From: Marchantia polymorpha subsp. ruderalis
Taxonomy: Eukaryota > Streptophyta > Marchantiopsida > Marchantiales > Marchantiaceae
Assembly: GCA_037833965.1 (NCBI GenBank)
Contig: AP031357.1
Span: forward strand, 12,358,001-12,422,000
Direction: 5' to 3'
Length of the DNA: 64,000 nucleotides
This document shows positions 24,691 to 37,866 of this stretch, piece by piece (position 1 is the first letter of the stretch; every line of letters begins with the position of its first letter). The notes below the pieces were generated by a model. That model did not search any database and was not told where the DNA came from. It saw nothing but the letters and a program-made list of their open reading frames with translations. The position numbers were made by a program, and so were the translations under genes.

Positions 24691-27101
24691 ATGAGTTCAA
24701 TAATATTTTTCACATATATTTTATTGAAGTTCTTGTATGATCAACAAATCTAACAAAAGTTAAGCTTTATTGACAAAAGTTGACAACCATTTACATTTGT
24801 ACAATAAATGCTTCTAGATGTTGCTTATCAGTTAAAACTTTGAGTTGTGTACCATTGGGGTTGCTGATGATGTGACATTTGAGAACAAAACATCAAGTTT
24901 TGTGCAAGATGCTTAAAAGATAAACTTTATGAGTCAAATTTTTAAACTCATGATCATAACATTGAATTGCTTGATTGTATTGGCACGAATAAGGTTATCT
25001 TGAAGTTCAAATTTTTGTGATGTACACATTCATCATCCCACTCACACAAGCTCAATATCCAAGTAACAGTTGATGAAATTTTACAATGTGAAAGTAAGTA
25101 GTAAGAAAAGATATGTCAAACCTGCATAGTCATTTCTATTGCATCAAAGTTTCGAATAATAGTGTTTAACAATCTCAAAACACAAGAATAAAAGCTTCAA
25201 AATATATTTAAAGTAGTCTTAACATTTGTAAATATAGCACACTTTGCATGTGTTTTGCTCATGATAAAGCCGGAACAAACTTTAATGGCATTTGAGACAA
25301 AAATCAAAATAACAAAGAGACACATTCTATATAAAAGCTAGAATCAAAACGTTATTGACAAGATTATACTATATTCATGAATATAATCAATATCAACTTA
25401 GTCAACAACAAAAATTTAACAGCTAGCCACATTTGATTAATTTTGCAGAAGAGCAAAGCATACATTAAGCAAATTTCTTGTACCTTCTGCCACTATAGTT
25501 GATGAATCATGCAAAATTTTGATTATTGAAGGTAATGTGAAAACTCGATTGATGAAGTCAAGAAGTTCAAAACGAATAATCTAAATTATATGTTCAAACT
25601 AATTTTTTAACAAATATTAACCGTGTATGATAAATTTTAAAATATACCATACTCAAATTTAATAGCATAATAGTCAAACTTTTATTATTATATTTTGAGT
25701 AGATAATATATCTATTTATCAATAAATTTATATTTTGTACATTTGAAATTTTAAAATTCTATTCTAATTTTTGTGTATCAAAGTAACTTTCATATTTTTT
25801 TAAGCTTATAGCTTTAAGATTTGAATAAATCTATATAAAAATCTTTAATAAGTTAAAAATTAAAGTAAAACGTATTCAAAATGAATGCAGAATTGACTAT
25901 TTATATTTTATGATAATTAAATATATTAATTAAGGGAAAAACATCAACAATTAGTCTATTTTTAGGTTCATTTATCATGTCATCAATCCAAAAATGTGAT
26001 TAATGAAATAATAGATGTGATGAGATATTATATTCTTGCACTTATTATAATTATCTATATAGATAATAGAAAAAAAAAATACAGACATTTTAGTCTTTAG
26101 CTTTTGTATTTTATTTTATAATCCAAGGTTGCAACCTACAGCTTGTGATTTAGATTTTTTTTTCATAATAAACTAGGATTTTTATAAAAAATCACGCGAT
26201 GGATCATATGAGTAAAGAAAAAATTAAAAAATTGCAATCAATAAATGGTAAATAGATCAAGCCCGTGGGACCCAAAGGGTCAAAAGGCTAAAAAACACAA
26301 AAAATACAAAAAATAATATCTAGAATTTGATCAAACAAGAAGACTTATGTGAATTGTAGATGAGTTGGATAATATATAGTCAAAATACAATGAATCTGAT
26401 TATTATCTACTTTAGAGCATAAAAATCAAAAGCAAAAAAAAAAAAAAACAAGTTTCTATAAAATGTCAAGAAACCAATTCTTCATCTTCAACAACTACAG
26501 AAATATTCACAAACAAGCTGTGAGTATTGTTATATCATGTTTATGATTTTCACATCTTTTAAATAAACTAATAGTTTAACATTAATCTATTTTATGAATA
26601 ATTGTTATTGCAAAAACTTGTCAACCAAGTTGTATGTTTTTTTGAAATTGAGGAGCTTCAAAATAATAGATTTTAGTACTCAAAATTATGTTAATGGCTT
26701 TGATGATTTTGTGATTAAACTAATACTCTATAATCAAAAACTGATAATAATAAGAAGTTATTTTATCTTTTAAATTTATTATCTGCTTTCTATCAATTAT
26801 TGTCAATTTTGTTATTCATTATAATAGTCAAACAATTATTTTGAGTGAAGCATTTGGAACAAAGTGCTTAGCCCATTAGTAAACAAAATAGTTAGTTGGA
26901 ACTAAGTGTTTTGTATACTAATGAACTAAAAAATGATCATTTCATGATTTTCATCTAATACGCATCCACTTTCAAAAAAATTGTCATCAAAATCTGTCAC
27001 TAAAAATAAACATAAAACATCGTGGCTTCTGTTAGAAAAAACCTTTACCGTAAGAAATTGCAACCTGACAAAAAATCCTCTGACACTGAGTCTGAACCGA
27101 A
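24691..27101. other. AT-rich retroelement decay, no intact gene
   Basis: No frame above about 60 codons has a recognisable domain. Composition and flanking LTR ends suggest eroded internal sequence of copia elements. The frame at 26926-27117 (minus) covers the primer-binding site at 27102-27118 and the adjoining leader, and is not a real gag start. Confidence 0.6.
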
Positions 27102-27118
27102 CCGACTCTGATACCAAT
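27102..27118 (-). other. Intact primer-binding site of a minus-strand copia element
   Basis: On the minus strand the LTR end TTAACA is followed by ATTGGTATCAGAGTCGG, matching the initiator tRNA-Met primer-binding site without decay. The element's internal region therefore ran leftwards from here. Confidence 0.85.
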
Positions 27119-27373
27119 TGTTAACGTTAAAATTCAGATGCGACACCAGAGACACGAGTCACACAGACACCAGAGACAAGAGAGTATAACGTGGTTCACC
27201 CTCAAGGGCTACGTCCACGGAGAGAAGAGCACTAGAGAATTTACTGCTTGAATGCTTGAAGAAGTGATCACCCTTAGGGTATATATACCAGAGGTAGTCA
27301 ACTACTCTAAGCTATAAATAGCTGCATATGCTGTTAACTTTAGTTAACTCCTTAAATAGAATTAACTTCAACA
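27119..27373 (-). repeat. 5' LTR of a minus-strand copia element (255 bp)
   Basis: Read on the minus strand, the repeat starts TGTTGAAGTTAATTC at 27373 and ends GTTAACA at 27119, next to the primer-binding site. A TATA box (GGTATATATACCC) and the block CTTGAGGGTGAACCACG match the LTR at 1211-1462. GC content is near that of gene DNA, so this LTR is younger than the AT-rich DNA around it. The body of the element to the left was lost or eroded. Confidence 0.85.
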
Positions 27374-30300
27374 AAAGAGACATTTTGAGAAAAAAATTCA
27401 AAATCTTTATTTTTTTTTAGGATATATCATTTACTGATGATTAAAAATAAATTGCGTGGATATAATTTTACATCAAAAAAATCTGAGATGTGTACAACTT
27501 TTAAAAATTACAAAGTTATTGAGATTCAAACCAGACACAAAGTAAAACATCTACGTACATATAATAACAAAGATATATTTTTAATAGTGTGAAAATTATT
27601 GCAAAAAAAAAAAAACATTTGACATCTCATCACAATTTATATTTCATAACAAAATTGTATTTTTAAAATATTTAAACATATTGTGTTGAAAAAAACATGT
27701 GATATGTTAAGCCAATCAAACTGATCATAAAATTATCAAGTTAAAACTATTGATAATCAAATTGATCATACAACTATTAAATAAAAAATATTGATATTAT
27801 CTTATATTTGAATAAATTTTATTTTTGTTATGTAGTACAATTTTGAACATTCTTTGAATTGAATCACAAAAAAAAGATTGATTAAAATCATTTTAAATTT
27901 TTATTTTTTCAAATCTAAGATGAATAAAGTTTAATATTATTTTGTACATTACAAAATTTAAAATATAAATTAATACAATCAAAAGCTTCATGCATTAGAC
28001 ACACTGCAAATTCATTGTCAATCAAAAATTTGTCTAGACAACTTTGATTTATGGTGTTTACATTGCTTGTTTTTAGTTTTGCGTTTGATTGTTGTATAAT
28101 CTTATCTCATTTGATGTTCATTTACAAATTTCATTCAAATATCTTTTTCATTTTTTATGATAAGTCTTTCTTGTAATTTAATCTTGAAACAATTGATAGT
28201 AAATAAAAGAATTGTTGACACCTCAAGAAAAACAAGCAATTGCAGCTTCTTTTCTCAATTTTGACTTTCGTGTACAATTTGACTTTAGTGATCACAAACT
28301 TAGTATAGTGACTTTGTGAATTGCTATTTCTCGTTTGCATTAAATTTTATTTAAAATGTTATTCAGATTTGAAGTTGAAAATCGTGTGTGTTGTGAAATC
28401 AACTCTCATGAATAACAATTTAGCATAGAATCTTACTTGTTACACATTTACGCAGTTGAGTTGGCTTCATCCATATGACAACAAATCACAAATGGTGTAT
28501 GTAAGACTCCGAATATATCACTATAGAGACATATTGTCAAATTGAATTTAATTTGCAGATTTGTAAGTAAGTAGGTAATTTCAATAAACTCACATCATTG
28601 AAAGAGTAGTAGATGGTTTAATTTTCTTGATTTGACAAAGACATATCTTCATTCATCAATATTATTGAAGGAAAAGTTCATCATTATGAAGTTTATACCA
28701 TGATACAATGAGATCATCTGAGACATACAAAGCATATTTTTGAAGAGCAAAAATTGAATTAGCAAGTTTTTATTGGTGAAATTCAAATATTACATCAAAT
28801 AATAGAAATAATAAATAAAAATTTAACTATGAGATCTCCAAATTGAACTACTAAAACTCATATAACGTATAAAATATGAACTAAATTGTCATTTTTTATA
28901 AAGATGATAATTAATTAAAAAATTATGATGATAATACGTTGAATTTGGAAAAAAACTTGTTAAAATATAATAACTCATGTCAGTATTAATAATTTTAAGT
29001 TAAATATTACTTTGCACGCTTAAATGAAATCATTGATTCAAAACTAATTTTAAAATGGAAATGATAAACAACTTAAAAAATATACTCAAAGTATATGTTT
29101 CTAATTGATTCATTGAATTTGCTATATTATAATGAATGAAGTGTTTTAACAAAAAATGGCAGATAAATATGAAGAAGAAATTATTTTTTTAAGTTTATTG
29201 CAACAAAACAAAATTATCATACAAAGATGCAAGAAAAATTAATCATTGTGTTAGACTCAAAACACAAGAGCATAATTTGGAATATCAGGTTTTTGTGGTG
29301 GAGACAAATCCATAAAATTTGTAATTGTGTGTATGAATAATTCCAAAATTTGATTTAACAATCTAATAATTTTAAATTAAGTTCAAAGTTTGATTTAACA
29401 AAAAATGAAAAATTATAGATTTTTCAAAGCTAATAATATATCGCCAACTCAATATATGAATAAAAAATCTAGATTATTGTTATAAGTTATATTGTTTTGA
29501 AAGTAAAAGTTGAATTCTGCAAATCATGTTGGGCTACTCTTTAGTGATAAATGGAAAGATTTTGTCACAATATGTTTAATCACTACATGTAGATCTTTCA
29601 AAATCATGATGATCTATCAAAAAGTCATTTGAGATAGACATGAATGATTGTTAGTTTGTCACATCATTGAATGTTATTTGAAAATTGATATATTCAAAAA
29701 ACGATATGGATGGTAAATGTTTTGGATTTATAGAGCTTTAAATCTAGAAAAAAAATTATAGAAAAAAGGACGGTATTCTAATTTAATTATGATCAACGTT
29801 GTCACATGAAGAAAAAGAGCTATGGAAAAACCCAAGCTACTTGATTCTACTTCAGTTTGTGTGTTGTACATAGTGATATGTAAATACTTAAAACTATGTT
29901 AGTTTAACGTATAATATTGACAACATATTTGATTGTACAAATTATACTTTCATACAAAAGTATAATATGATCAAATTAGATCTTACATCTTAGAAGTGTT
30001 GTTTTTTTATATGGTAGTGATATAACGAATAAAGATTAAAAATTATCAAATCCAATAATCTATAAAATTATTGTCAGAAGAGATAAATTTTTTTATGAAA
30101 ACAAATTTAAAAAAGACGAGGAAAATTTTCAGGACAAATTTTCACTCATGAATTTTGTTTGGTAAAAAATTTATCATTATGAAATTAATGTTGTTACACA
30201 AGAAGAAATTTCAATACATATGATGCAAATTTTTGAAGAGAAAAAGTTCAATAACATGATATTGTTGATGAAATTAAAAATTGTACACTTGAAAATAGAA

Positions 30301-30899
30301 TTTAATCAAAATTCTCTGCATGAAATTCATCAAATTATGTTAGTATAGTTTTTATGAATGATGAATTATAAATTGAAAATTGAAAATTTTACATTCAGAA
30401 TATTTAGATTGAACGTAATAATAACATCGCTTGGATTTTATACAAAAAATTCTTCTTCTTATAAAGAAATTGAATTCTTTGTCAAAAAAATTTGAGTGAA
30501 CAACTATTGATATGATGTATAACTAGAAGTGAGATTTAGTAGAGGTTTCAAACAATCAAATTTTGATTGATAGCTAATGGGTTTATAAGCTGAAAGTTCA
30601 TTCAGCAACTGATAATAATATAATATTCAAAATCGAGTTTGTGAATTTACATTTCACACAAAAATAAAATGTTCGCTTAGCTAAGCAAAGTTTCTAACAT
30701 AGTAGCTAAACAAAGTAAAATAAACAAAGTTTACTTGGATTTTAAAAATCTATATTACAATTTGATTTCTGTGAGAATTTGCTACATTATTTAATCTGGT
30801 TATGAGAAAGATGAATGTACTTTCAGCATTTTGTATGAATCTTTAGAAAAAAAATCTACAAAAAATAAACATTTGGTGTTAAGAAGAAAGATACAAAAA
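27374..30899. other. AT-rich decayed retroelement DNA
   Basis: Stop-rich in all frames. It leads directly into the recognisable reverse-transcriptase relic at 30.9 kb, so it probably includes the gag, protease and integrase parts of that element, but no motif survives well enough to place them. Confidence 0.5.
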
Positions 30900-31960
30900 T
30901 ATCTACTTATAGATTTCTAAAATCATTAGATGCATTAAAACAAGCTCATGGTCAATGAAATGCAAGCAAGGTTTGATGAATTTATGAAAGCACAATAATT
31001 TTGTAATTCTCATTAAGTAAATATGATACATGTTCATACATGAAAAAATGGAATAATGAGACCTTCAATCTCATTAATCTAGTATTTTGATGATTTGTTC
31101 ATTTTTGCAAAAAATCAATCTAACGTTGGTAGACTCAACAATTAGTTGATTATTGCAATTAAAATGAAGAATTTAAATAAGACAGAGAGATATTAGGAAT
31201 AATATTCATATGAATTTGGAGAAAAATATATTATGTTTGAGTGAAAGCAAATAATGTGTGCTTGAAAGGTTTACTATGATAAAAAATAAAGTAATTGTAT
31301 TAATTTGTTAACTCATTTCAACTTATTGCAGCTCATTGTCTAATTGATGTCTTTTGTGAAGAAAAAAACGTCATCATTTTCTTATAAAAAATTGTGGCTA
31401 TTCTTATGTATTTAATGTTATGCACAAAACAAGATATTTATTTTTGTATGAATGAGATGAGAATATACACGTCAAATTCAAGTAAGTTGCATTGAAAAGT
31501 TATGAAATAAACTTGAAGAGTAGCAATGATTGTTGTAGTTTGATGTCTTATTGTACAATGTCAAATTCTTGCTAAACTACAAAAATGAATTTTATGAAAA
31601 AAAAATTCTATAATTGCATATATGCTTACACTTGATAGTGTTTGCATCAATAAAAAATATATTTTTTCAAATTGTGTAGTTTTATACAAAACAAAAGCTA
31701 AATTTGTAGCGGCATCAACAAAATCTATTTACTTGAATAAGCTTATCGCTGAGATGATATTAAAACATAAGGTTGTCATTGTTCATTGTGATAATTAAAG
31801 TGCATTGCATATTGTTGTAAATCAAGTGATGAATAGCAGAGTGAATTATATCAACATCAGAAATGTAATTTTTGATAAAATTATTGAGCTATTTAAGATT
31901 GATAATAAACCCAATGTAGATAATGAGTTGATCAAAGTCAATACCTTATAAAGTTTTAAG
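30900..31960 (+). pseudogene. Heavily eroded Ty1/copia RT and RNase H
   Basis: Three frames must be followed, but the order of motifs is clear. KSLDALKQAHGQ (family LKQAPRQW) near 30.92 kb is followed by RFDEFMKAQ, then YFDDLFIFAKNQSNV at 31083, then KMKNLNKTERY. RNase H starts near 31.63 kb with TKAKFVAASTKSIYLNKLIA and continues with VIVHCDN-stop-SALHI, MNSRVNYINIRN and IIELFKIDNKPN. Each piece aligns with the copy at 2-1020 (for example MDSRVKHIDIRY, IELVKIDGKLNPAD). Most differences are C-to-T or G-to-A, and Trp and Gln codons have become stops. It is a dead element of the same or a near family. Confidence 0.9.
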
Positions 31961-32165
31961 ATACATGATGAAAAGCACAAGTAAAATTTACTAGCAATTT
32001 TGTTATTTTCATATATTTTTACTTTATCATATTTTGCTTACTACTTCATTTTAGTTAGCTCTAGTTCAAATAGCAACATAGGTAAGTTTTGTTAAGAACT
32101 TGTTGCAGTATAATGGAGTTGATTATAGAGGTTATTGTCTTCACAATATGTATTAAGTAGAGTAT

Positions 32166-32310
32166 TGTTGATATTAATTCAAGATATTGAGAGGAGTACT
32201 CTTTGAAGTCACAAAGCTTAATTTTAATAAGATTTAATATGTGTTGTTCATTTCAAATTAAATCTTGCCAAAAATCTTGTATTCATCTTCTAAATAACAT
32301 GTTTAAAATT
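32166..32310 (+). repeat. Eroded 3' LTR start of the RT relic
   Basis: TGTTGATATTAATTCAAGAT follows an eroded polypurine tract and matches TGTTGAGGTTAACTC at 1211, including the following GAGGAGTA block. It sits about 200 bp after the RNase H relic, the same spacing as at 1020-1211. The right end cannot be placed. Confidence 0.55.
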
Positions 32311-34034
32311 TTGTAAGTAGGTAAATTTTTAATCAAATATGTTTCATAAGATTTTTTTAAAAGAATATTCAATTGATATCACTAACAAACACACAAATAT
32401 TGACATATTGTATTCACTTAATACAATCATCATCACATATAATTTTCAGTTATCAAACACAAACTATTTTAAATGTAAGTATCAATTAACGCACTTAAAT
32501 TTTTATTATCAAGCTCATGGATTGCAAACATATAAATAAAAAAAAGCTTTCAAAAATGAAAAAATATTATTTATATTCATATCCTATTACTAATTTTTTG
32601 AGTTTCAATTAACAAATGATGATTATAAAATATTATTAGATAGTTGATCTTAGCAATACAAAAAGATTAGATAAATCAATTAGAAAAAAAGTTTAAACTA
32701 AAAATAAAATAATAAAAGTTTCAATTAATATTAAATAGGCTTTGATTTTTTGTTTTTTTGAATTCATTTAATTTTTTAAAGTTCAAATTCAAAAATTTAT
32801 CAATTTAATAAAAAAATTCAACCATTGAATTATTAATCAAATTATTTTGTTTGTTGTATGTAACATTTATTGATTAATTTTTGTAAATAACTCTAAATAT
32901 AGCAACTTATTAACTACAAATCTATCTTAATGTATGATAATCTTGGGTTAGAAATATCTGAATAAAAATCTATAATTTTAAATCTTGATAGATATATTAG
33001 CTATCTCATCATTTATACTTATTTTTTTACAAAGTTATTTTTTGTATGTCTATCATCAATCATCTCAATTGGACCATCAATGAAAATTTGCATGAAATAT
33101 TATTCAAGATGTATGACTTTGATTTATAGTTGTGTTGATGATTTTTTTCACGACAATAATGCAAATACATGACTATATGCAATGGTAAAGTTGCTTACAA
33201 AATTTGCACATAAGTTAATGCATAAGCTTTGTAGGTTGACTTGATTGTTCTATGAAAATGGAAAAATTAAATTTGAAATTCTAGAAAATGTACAACCTTA
33301 AAATATATATGATGATTTTTAAAAAGTTGTAAATATAATTTATTGATATTGAAAGAAGTAGAGAGAATGTTGTTCTAACAAGTGTTAAACACAAAGTAGT
33401 AATTTAAATAAAAAATGGAATGAGATATGATCTTCTTTCTTACTTATAGTGCTTGGTTGTTTACTTATAAGTACTTTATTTGTAGTTTTAATGTAGTAAT
33501 GCTGGTCCTCATCTCTTCACCTACTAATGCCACATGTGCATCATGTGGTAGTTCATCTTTTTCCCTTTTCTGCCCTTTTAACTCATTGCAAACACTTTTT
33601 ATAATTTTTTAACTACTAGCTACCTAAACTCCGACATAATCAACAATAACAAATTATTTAGAAACAATGAGCTATTATTGATAGCAAAATTGATAACAGA
33701 AACAAATTTGATCAATTTACTATTGAGCGCAAATGTTTAATAGCTTGACAATTTATCAACATTAATTTGCTATTTGGAGAAACCAACAGTTATTTTGTGT
33801 TCTTTATGATTAATTTTTAAAGAAAAATATTATGTTATATATATATTGATATATGATTAAAATTTTAAAATATTTATCCATACCTAATTTTTTTTAATAA
33901 ATGTATTGTATAATAATTTACATATTAAAATTAAAGGAAAAATCAGTTCAATTTAAATTTTTTAAAAGTTACCAAAAAATCAAAAAAATATTACATAAAT
34001 ATTTTTAAAAAAACTTCATTTGTAATATTATTGA
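32311..34034. other. AT-rich stretch, nothing recognised
   Basis: Extremely AT-rich with short frames only (32339-32539, 33427-33612). No domain, LTR end or repeat unit identified. Confidence 0.5.
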
Positions 34035-34121
34035 ATCATTTTTACCTACTCTTTTGTTATTCAACACATCAAAATATGCTCTACTCTCTTCTTGTAAGTT
34101 ATTTTTGTAAATTTCAAGTTG
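34035..34121 (-). pseudogene. Fragment of a PPR gene copy (exon 2 part)
   Basis: TGTAAGTTATTTTTGTAAAT and the next bases TTCAAGTTGT match the PPR gene at 14302-14331 with a single C-to-T change. A weaker match continues leftwards (TGCTCTACTC against TGCTCTGCCTC; TTATTCAACACAT against TCATCCACCGCCCAT). It corresponds to residues around 350-375 of the PPR protein. Orientation is that of the gene (minus). It stops abruptly at 34121, where unrelated sequence begins. Confidence 0.7.
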
Positions 34122-35537
34122 TAAGTAGAGAAGGCTTGGCAGATCCAACAAGCGGAGAGTTAGCTCATGTATCTAGTGGGAATCATCATTACCTATTGGG
34201 AATTTTCCATCTGAGGTACAATCCTACACCTTATTTTAAATTACAGTCGCATTTGTACTCTGACCTCACTTGTACTCGTAAGGTTATCGACTTTAATTCT
34301 TTATGAGTTTGGATTCAATCTCGCAACACTGAAGTCATTTAAGCACCGTATCACACTCTAGTAGGAGATTTCCTACTGTCCTTGTTCTTAACACTATACT
34401 CTGTACGAATCTCGTTACTACCATCTCCTAATACCATTTTTTGTGAGGTCACAAATTTCTTTGGTTGCCGTAGGTTACAGATCGGAATCAAACCTACTTG
34501 GTGGGCTGAATACTCTTCTCGAGATTGATGCTCTAATTGTGAATTGAGCCACTAATTTCCTAGTTTAGCGCTCAACTTTAGATTTCCATTCTGTGGGGAT
34601 GGAATCCTTTTAGCAACACTGACAGTTTCATATCTTCACAACTATTCTAATCATCACACGCCTGAATTTTCTGCAACTTAAACGTTCGTTTTTGTCAAGT
34701 TGTATGTTAACAAGATATCGGTATTCCTTTGGTCATCTACTTCGCTGAGTTCTTTGCTAATTTCTAATTATTTACTTGTTATTCAAAAAGATCTACAACA
34801 GCTTGTTTTCTAAGGAAATCACAATAAAGTCCTTTCGATCTTCATCATGTGTTCTGCTATTTTTTGTTTCTACATGGACTTTTGCTTTCTGAGTGGATTC
34901 GCTTTTCCTTCATGTATGTATATAAATGAAGAAAAGCAACCTCACCTGTTTTTAATCCTTTTTTGTTAAAATGTCTTACCACCTTCTCTCTAATGCTGTC
35001 AGTTCTCACTCTGCATTTTTGTTACTTGGACTCTGCAAGCAGTCCGTATATAATAGTCTTACATATTATCACTTCTTAACTTGTTTTTATCTGTCATAAT
35101 CCGTTCACTTCTATTGCATTTCCCATTTGCATCGATTCTACTAGTGTAATCACTTGTGCACATTATGTACTTCCTGTTGTTTTCATATTTTGTTTTCACT
35201 GTTACATTCTCTGGGTGCAATTGATCGCGAGTTATAGGTCTACATATCTTGCTTGCTTACTTTATCCCATCGCTAGACTAGTGATTTGTGTGACTTACAT
35301 GGCAAGTATGATGATTCTGTTTCTCAACAGAATCATGAGTTTCATTTACAGGCACGGCATGATGTTCAGGATAAATGTGGTTGATTAACGTAAATTCATA
35401 TTAATTTTTTATGCTGTGTCACTTGACTTTCATATTTCCTTCTGAATTTTTTTTATTGACATTGTCATGTAGATGTTTTAAGAAATATAAAAACAAACTA
35501 GACCCGTGCTAGAGAGTGGTGGTTTAATCTTTTTCTC
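34122..35537. other. 5' flank of the hAT relic
   Basis: Mixed-composition non-coding DNA between the PPR fragment and the transposase. It is probably the non-coding left part of the hAT element. A terminal inverted repeat or 8-bp target-site duplication could not be recognised. Confidence 0.45.
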
Positions 35538-37866
35538 GTGAATCTTGATTTCCAGGAAGAAGTGGAATCTGCCAAGAAGGCAATACGCTCACTTGGAGCA
35601 TTACTTATGGCTGGAATAGCAAAACAGTCGAACGGGGTGCCAACGCTCATGAAACGTTTCAATTCGTCGCATCAACTGGAATATGGTATTCAGATTTTAG
35701 AACGAGATGCTGTCACGAGTCGAATCATTGCAGTTGCATGCAAATTTTGTATAGCCTTTGGTCGGGAGAGCAAAATTGGTGCAAAACGTCAAAAAGCTAC
35801 CACAAAGAAGACGTTTGGTCTAGCATTTTGTTTCAAAAACTACCGCATTCATCTCAAAAGTGAGCATCCGAATCGTTGGAAAGAGTATCAGTCCCTCTCT
35901 ACACAAAGTTAGATGATTTACTTTGACATTGATGTTACCTTCGTGAACACAATCCTGTCACATCTTGACAAGGATACTGACCATGTAGTCTACAACATTG
36001 AGAAGAACATAGTTGAGGTTATCATAGGAGAAATGTTATGGTATTCCAAAGATTTTGAAGGCCAAATCTATGAGAATGCAATGCGTGTATTCATGCTAAA
36101 TAGTCACACAGGTCACTATTATGTGATTATCAAAACTCCAATGACATATCAACTTGCTATTAAATACAATGGCATTGGTATTAGTTTCAGACATACTGCA
36201 TTGACTCTTTAGGCAACCAAGAAAGTTGCTATGGTCATCCCACCAAATAGGTGGGATGAATGATTTGAAAATTGCTACATTTGTACGCGTACAATGCAGC
36301 GCCAATTTTAAGATCAATTCTAATATCTTACGTATGGTGTGGGCATTTTCAATTGCTCTAGATGTCTCAACTTGCATGGGTACTTCATACATACATATAT
36401 ATATATATATATATTATATGCTCATATATAATATATATATAATATATGATATTCGTGCTCATTTTGTTTGACGACGCCAACTATATAATTTGCATATTAT
36501 ATCTATTCCGTTACGGATCTCATACGGGTTTGTCACAATTTGAAGTTCTGTGCAAATTATTTGATGTACTCTCTCCCAGCTGGTAAAATCAATTAATTGG
36601 CGCATCGTCAGATGGAGCTAGAAACATGACTGGTCATGTTGCATGTGTTATCACGCGTCTTCAATAATGTTCACTGGAAGGATTCATCCGTGTGGTGTAT
36701 TCTTCATCAATTGGACATTCCGCTACAGGTAGCATACTTGAAGCTAGATGGACGTGCATGGTATGCGACACTAGTATCTATGATCTCGCACCTGCGTCGA
36801 CAACAGAAGCTTATTTCCAAGATGAAATCAACTTGTTCCAAGACATCTACAACTAGATGGCACGCCATGTTTAGTGCTACAAGCTAGCTCGATGATCATT
36901 GTCACGAAATCAGTGCACATTATCTTGAAATACAAGTGAGTTCTTCTCGGCGCGCATCTCAACCTAACAGTGATATTTGATGGGTTCTAAATGCTGTCAC
37001 AAGGAGCATCACAAGTGCTATACATACGACGGTGATGCGACTCTAAGGTCATCGGTTGACGCTTAGCCAACAACAAACACGTGTTAACTTATGAATTGGT
37101 GAATTACTGCTCAAGATCAGTGCAGTTTGCAATTTCAACATTGAAACTGTGGACGAATCTGCTTATGTCATCTGCAACAATTGGATTGCTTCTTATATTG
37201 ACATCACTAGCTTCATTTAAGATCTTGGGCATTTTGCTTTGACTACAGTGAACAGTCTGAGTGAACCAATTCGGCAAGAATTTCTTTGGAATGTTGCGTT
37301 TCTTATATTTGACATTGTTGATGGATTTATGTACTGCGTAGCATTGCAAGATGAATGCGGGTCAAGGAGCGATATGGACTGTCCACATGTGTATCCGTTT
37401 GAATTAGTGAAACTTAAAGGTCGTGATATTAGCCGTCTCATTATCCAACAAAAGTCTCATCTTGATTGTAGTTGGTCTCCCTCTACAATGGATAAAATTG
37501 GATCTCAATTTTCAAAGATGTGTACCATGTACAAAAATGTCTCGGCTTTTAGAGAAGCCATAGATTCCTGTGATCATTAGTGCTCTTTTGAGGATGCGTG
37601 GTCACTCCCACGTTTATCAGGCCGTTTCAATTTTTAAGTACAATTCGTTGGTGGATTAGGTTCACTGTTTCCAAATACAACTCTTGTTGAAAGTGACTTC
37701 TCAATGTTGAAATTCAGTTTAGATGTTTTTAAGATGTCATTGACAGATTTTTCTCTAGAAGTATTTCTCCAATGTAAACAATATGATTTGTTGCGCACCT
37801 TGAGCAATAAAACTTTAAAGAATATGTTTTCAAAGAGAGAGAGTTCATGCTTCAGAACTTGCTGAA
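35538..37866 (+). pseudogene. hAT-superfamily transposase, broken
   Basis: The coding relic can be followed through several frames. The first two parts share one frame (35538-36212), separated by a TAG at 35910-35912. The N-terminal part has a BED-like zinc finger (CKFC ... HLKSEH), then VEVIIGEMLW and YNGIGISFRHTAL. After a frame change come FSIALDVSTCMGTSYI, a TA microsatellite, DGARNMTGHVACVITRL, VWCILHQLDIPLQV and ISHLRRQQKLI. Later parts read HVYPFELVKLKGRDISRLI (37388-37444). Around 37.65-37.8 kb is the hAT dimerisation motif, GSLFPNTTLVESDFSMLKFS followed by LEVFLQCKQYDLL. Several stops and frameshifts make it inactive. Related BED/hAT proteins are known from mosses and oomycetes. Confidence 0.9.
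36396..36448. repeat. TA microsatellite inside the hAT relic
   Basis: An (AT)n tract interrupted by short ATTATATGCTC and ATAATAT segments. It interrupts the transposase reading between the ALDVST and DGARNMTG motifs. Confidence 0.85.

Noticed and set aside
26926-27117. 63-aa minus-strand frame at the LTR edge, first thought to be a gag start
   Set aside because: Its first codons lie in the primer-binding site, which is not translated in that position in copia elements.
34460-34600. Possible tRNA- or SINE-like segment with GGTTTGATTCCGATC on the minus strand
   Set aside because: No full cloverleaf or paired acceptor stem could be built around it.
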